Shown: in pieces, positions 5,564 to 8,217 of the stretch
Layout: the number at the start of each line of letters is the position of its first letter
Numbering within the stretch: the stretch's first letter is position 1
Assembly (NCBI GenBank): GCA_034440595.1
Contig: JAWXCH010000533.1
Coordinates: forward strand, 1 to 8,217
DNA length: 8,217 nucleotides
Source of the DNA: JAWXCH01 sp034440595
GTDB taxonomy: Bacteria; Planctomycetota; Planctomycetia; Pirellulales; JALHPA01
Reading direction: 5' to 3'
Translations under genes and position numbers: made by a program
Notes under the pieces: model-generated
What the model was told of the DNA's origin: nothing
Database searches by the model: none
What the model saw: the letters and a program-made list of their open reading frames with translations, nothing else

Positions 5564-8217
5564 ATGGCGAAGAAAACAGCTAGCGGGAAAAAGAACGCCT
5601 TGGTGATTGTCGAATCTCCGGCAAAGGCACGGACGATTGGCAAATACCTGGGCGCCGGATATACGGTGGAAGCCAGTATTGGCCACGTGCGCGATTTGCC
5701 GCAGGGAGCCAAAGAAATCCCGGATGAGTACCGCAAGGAAGAATGGGCACGCCTCGGCGTGAACGTCCAAAAGGATTTTGATCCATTATATATTGTCCCG
5801 CCGGGCAAAACGGCGCAAGTTCGTAAGCTCAAAGGACTACTGAAGGACGCTGACGAGCTGTATCTGGCGACGGACGAAGACCGCGAAGGGGAGGCCATTA
5901 GCTGGCATCTCAACGAAATCCTGCGGCCCAAGGTTCCGGTTCACCGGCTCGTTTTTCACGAAATCACGAAAGAGGCGATTCAGGACGCGCTGGCTCACCC
6001 GCGACAGATCGACGACGATCTGGTTCGTGCGCAAGAAACGCGGCGAATCGTTGATCGGCTCTATGGTTACGAAGTCTCGCCGCTGTTGTGGCGCAAGGTT
6101 CGGCCGAAACTGTCTGCTGGCCGCGTGCAAAGCGTGGCGGTGCGACTGATTGTCGAGCGTGAGAAGCAACGGATGGCGTTTGTTTCGGCCACCTATTGGG
6201 ATCTGCTGGCACGGTTTGCCAAAAAGGCTGGCGAGTCGGCCGGCAGCGAATTCCAGGCTGAGTTGGTTTCGGTCAACGGCAAGCGGATCCCTGCCGGTAA
6301 GGACTTTCTCTCGACCACTGGCCAATTGAAGGAAGGGAACTTCCTGCTGCTGGACGAGGCGGCGTCTCGCAAACTGACCGAAGAGTTGCAAAGCGCGCAG
6401 TTCAAGGTCGCCACGATTGAGGACAAGCCGTACACCTCGAAGCCGTATGCCCCGTTTACGACCAGCACCTTGCAACAAGAAGCCAACCGCAAGCTCGGTT
6501 TTACCGCGCGCCGCACCATGCAGGTCGCGCAGTCGCTGTACGAAAACGGGCACATTACCTACATGCGTACCGACTCGACCAATCTGGCCAGTGTGGCGAT
6601 CGACGCCGCGCGGGATCTAGTTCGCGATCAGTACGGTCCCGAGTATTTGCCGGATGCGCCGCGTACCTATCAAACCAAGGTCCGCAATGCACAAGAAGCG
6701 CACGAGGCCATTCGCCCGGCGGGTCACCCGTTTGAACTGCCGGAGAATTTGCGTCCCAAGCTGAGCACCGACGAGTTCAAGCTGTTCGACATGATCTGGA
6801 AGCGCACGATTGCCAGTCAAATGGCCGACGCGCGCGGTCGTCGCATGACGATCACGATTGAAGGCAAAGGGGCCATCTTTCAGGTCGGCGGCAAGACGAT
6901 CGAGTTTCCCGGCTACTTGCGTGCTTATGTCGAAGGGGCGGATGATCCGGCGGCCGAATTGGCCGATCAGGAAACCGTCCTCCCTGTGATGGCAGTAGGG
7001 GATGAATTGAATTGCAAGCAACTGGATCCCAAGAGCCATACTACGCAACCACCGGCCCGGTTCAGCGAAGCAGCGTTAACGCGTGCTTTGGAAGAAATGG
7101 GCATTGGCCGGCCCAGTACCTATGCTTCCATCATCGATACGATTCTGGCACGCGAGTACGTGTTCAAGCGCGGCAATGCGCTGATTCCAACCTGGGTTGC
7201 CTTTGCCGTTTCGCAGTTGCTGGAATCACACCTGCCGACACTGGTCGATTACAAATTCACCGCGCAGATGGAAGAGGATCTGGACTCGATCAGCCGTGGC
7301 GAGTCTGGGCAATTGGCTTACCTGAAGAAGTTTTATTTTGGGGATGGTCAAACTGGTTTGAAGCCGCATCTGGCCAATAAGGTCGACGAGATCGATGCAC
7401 GCGATATCAGCCGGATTCGGCTGCACCAGCCCGAAGGACAAGAGCAGATCTTTGCACGCGTTGGGCGCTATGGACCATTCTTGGAGCAAGGGGAGCGGCG
7501 CGGGGCGATTCCAGAAGGTCTGGCCCCTGACGAGTTGACCTTAGAGAAGTGTACCGAAATTCTGAATCAGGCCGAACAGGCCGAAGAGCCGCTGGGGATT
7601 TGCCCGGACACGAATAAGCCGGTTTACATGAAAGTCGGACGGTTTGGCCCGTACGTCCAGCGTGGGCACACCGATGACGAGGAAAAGCCGCAAAACGCGT
7701 CGCTGCTCAAGGGGATGACTCCTGAGACGATCGATCTGCAAACCGCGCTGAAGTTGTTGACGCTGCCGCGAAATCTCGGCGATCACCCGACTTCTGGCGA
7801 AGCGGTGATGGCCTACAACGGTCGCTTTGGACCGTATATCAAGAGTGGTGCTGAAACGCGCTCGCTGCCGGCGGAAATTTCGCCGATCGACGTGACGTTC
7901 GCACAGGCGCTAGAGTTGCTGGCACAACCGAAGGCAGTGCGGCGTGGCTTTGGTCAAAAGCGCGAGCCGCTGAAAGTGTTTGAGATTTCTCCGACCAATC
8001 CGGCCAAGATCGAGATGCTGGACGGTCGCTACGGCCTGTATGTTACCGATGGCACGACGAATGCCTCGTTGCCCAAGAACATGGAGGCCGAAGAAATCAC
8101 GGTCGAGTTTGCACAGCGACTGTTGGCTGAGCGGGCTGCAGCAGGCCCACCGGCCAAGAAAAAACGTGGTGCCAAATCGAGCGGGCGTGCGGCCCCTAAG
8201 TCAGCGGCCCCTAAGTC
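5564..8217 (+). CDS. topA: DNA topoisomerase I (type IA), 3'-partial
   Basis: TopA relaxes negatively supercoiled DNA by cutting one strand through a 5'-phosphotyrosine link. At least 884 codons are present and the frame is still open at the window end. The TOPRIM domain shows E17 in VIVESPAKA and D104-x-D106-x-E108 in ATDEDREGEA. The transesterification core includes LSAGRVQSVAVRLIVERE, the active-site Y333 in ITYMRTDS, and EAHEAIRPA. GIGRPSTYASII follows. Instead of zinc ribbons (no CxxC pairs), the C-terminus carries four GR[YF]G repeats at about residues 634, 692, 753 and 821; the last reads GRYGLY. A basic Lys/Ala/Pro tail comes after. This zinc-free layout with repeats and a basic tail is known from mycobacterial TopA. 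The ATG at 5564 opens MAKKTASGKKNA, directly before the conserved LVIVESPAKA, and has a weak GAG six bases upstream. It is transcribed divergently from the SurA/PpiD-like gene. The gene is probably essential; identification is very secure. Confidence 0.98.
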   Translation, partial: MAKKTASGKKNALVIVESPAKARTIGKYLGAGYTVEASIGHVRDLPQGAKEIPDEYRKEEWARLGVNVQKDFDPLYIVPPGKTAQVRKLKGLLKDADELYLATDEDREGEAISWHLNEILRPKVPVHRLVFHEITKEAIQDALAHPRQIDDDLVRAQETRRIVDRLYGYEVSPLLWRKVRPKLSAGRVQSVAVRLIVEREKQRMAFVSATYWDLLARFAKKAGESAGSEFQAELVSVNGKRIPAGKDFLSTTGQLKEGNFLLLDEAASRKLTEELQSAQFKVATIEDKPYTSKPYAPFTTSTLQQEANRKLGFTARRTMQVAQSLYENGHITYMRTDSTNLASVAIDAARDLVRDQYGPEYLPDAPRTYQTKVRNAQEAHEAIRPAGHPFELPENLRPKLSTDEFKLFDMIWKRTIASQMADARGRRMTITIEGKGAIFQVGGKTIEFPGYLRAYVEGADDPAAELADQETVLPVMAVGDELNCKQLDPKSHTTQPPARFSEAALTRALEEMGIGRPSTYASIIDTILAREYVFKRGNALIPTWVAFAVSQLLESHLPTLVDYKFTAQMEEDLDSISRGESGQLAYLKKFYFGDGQTGLKPHLANKVDEIDARDISRIRLHQPEGQEQIFARVGRYGPFLEQGERRGAIPEGLAPDELTLEKCTEILNQAEQAEEPLGICPDTNKPVYMKVGRFGPYVQRGHTDDEEKPQNASLLKGMTPETIDLQTALKLLTLPRNLGDHPTSGEAVMAYNGRFGPYIKSGAETRSLPAEISPIDVTFAQALELLAQPKAVRRGFGQKREPLKVFEISPTNPAKIEMLDGRYGLYVTDGTTNASLPKNMEAEEITVEFAQRLLAERAAAGPPAKKKRGAKSSGRAAPKSAAPK
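8189..8217 (+). repeat. 15-bp tandem repeat in the topA tail, cut by window end
   Basis: The unit GCGGCCCCTAAGTCA occurs once in full (8189-8203) and again identically for 14 bases (8204-8217) up to the window edge. It encodes Ala-Ala-Pro-Lys-Ser in frame, extending the basic tail of TopA that starts at about AKKKRGAKSSGR. More copies may follow outside the window. Exact identity at the DNA level suggests recent slippage. Confidence 0.8.

Noticed and set aside
5837..6553. 238-residue minus-strand frame within topA
   Set aside because: It lies entirely opposite conserved TopA motifs, including the active-site tyrosine region, and has no protein character of its own.

Overview
The window looks like ordinary chromosomal housekeeping sequence from a Gram-negative-type bacterium, most likely a planctomycete of the Pirellulales type. 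That placement is inferred from four things: moderate GC content; a SurA/PpiD-like protein opening 'MDSPFALFRKNQK' with an N-terminal membrane anchor and a very long Pro/Ala/Thr-rich insert; a type IA topoisomerase that lacks zinc fingers and has GRxGPY repeats plus a basic Ala/Pro/Lys tail; and a long GC-rich inverted repeat between genes. No database search was possible, so the taxonomy is tentative.

Layout from left to right. Positions 1-1938 (+) hold the 3' part of glgB (glycogen branching enzyme); the reading frame is open to the window edge, so the start probably lies outside. A strong two-tier hairpin followed by seven T (1952-2016) ends this transcript. Facing glgB on the minus strand are two genes read right to left. 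The upstream one (2437-4995) is a large membrane-anchored SurA/PpiD-like protein with no recognisable parvulin domain. It is followed after 49 bases by a 103-residue multi-pass membrane protein (2076-2387), and the two probably share a transcript. A divergent spacer of 568 bases (4996-5563) separates this pair from topA (5564 to past the window end, +). Each side of the spacer carries a plausible promoter.

The genes do not form one pathway. glgB makes alpha-1,6 branches in glycogen, the SurA/PpiD-like protein probably assists folding of exported proteins at the cell envelope, the small membrane protein is of unknown function, and TopA relaxes negatively supercoiled DNA. I found no mobile element, CRISPR array, tRNA, rRNA, phage gene or defence system. 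The points most worth a second look are the low-complexity insert in the SurA/PpiD-like protein, the long inverted repeat after glgB, a 16-base tandem duplication across a stop codon, and a 15-base tandem repeat in the topA tail that is cut by the window edge.
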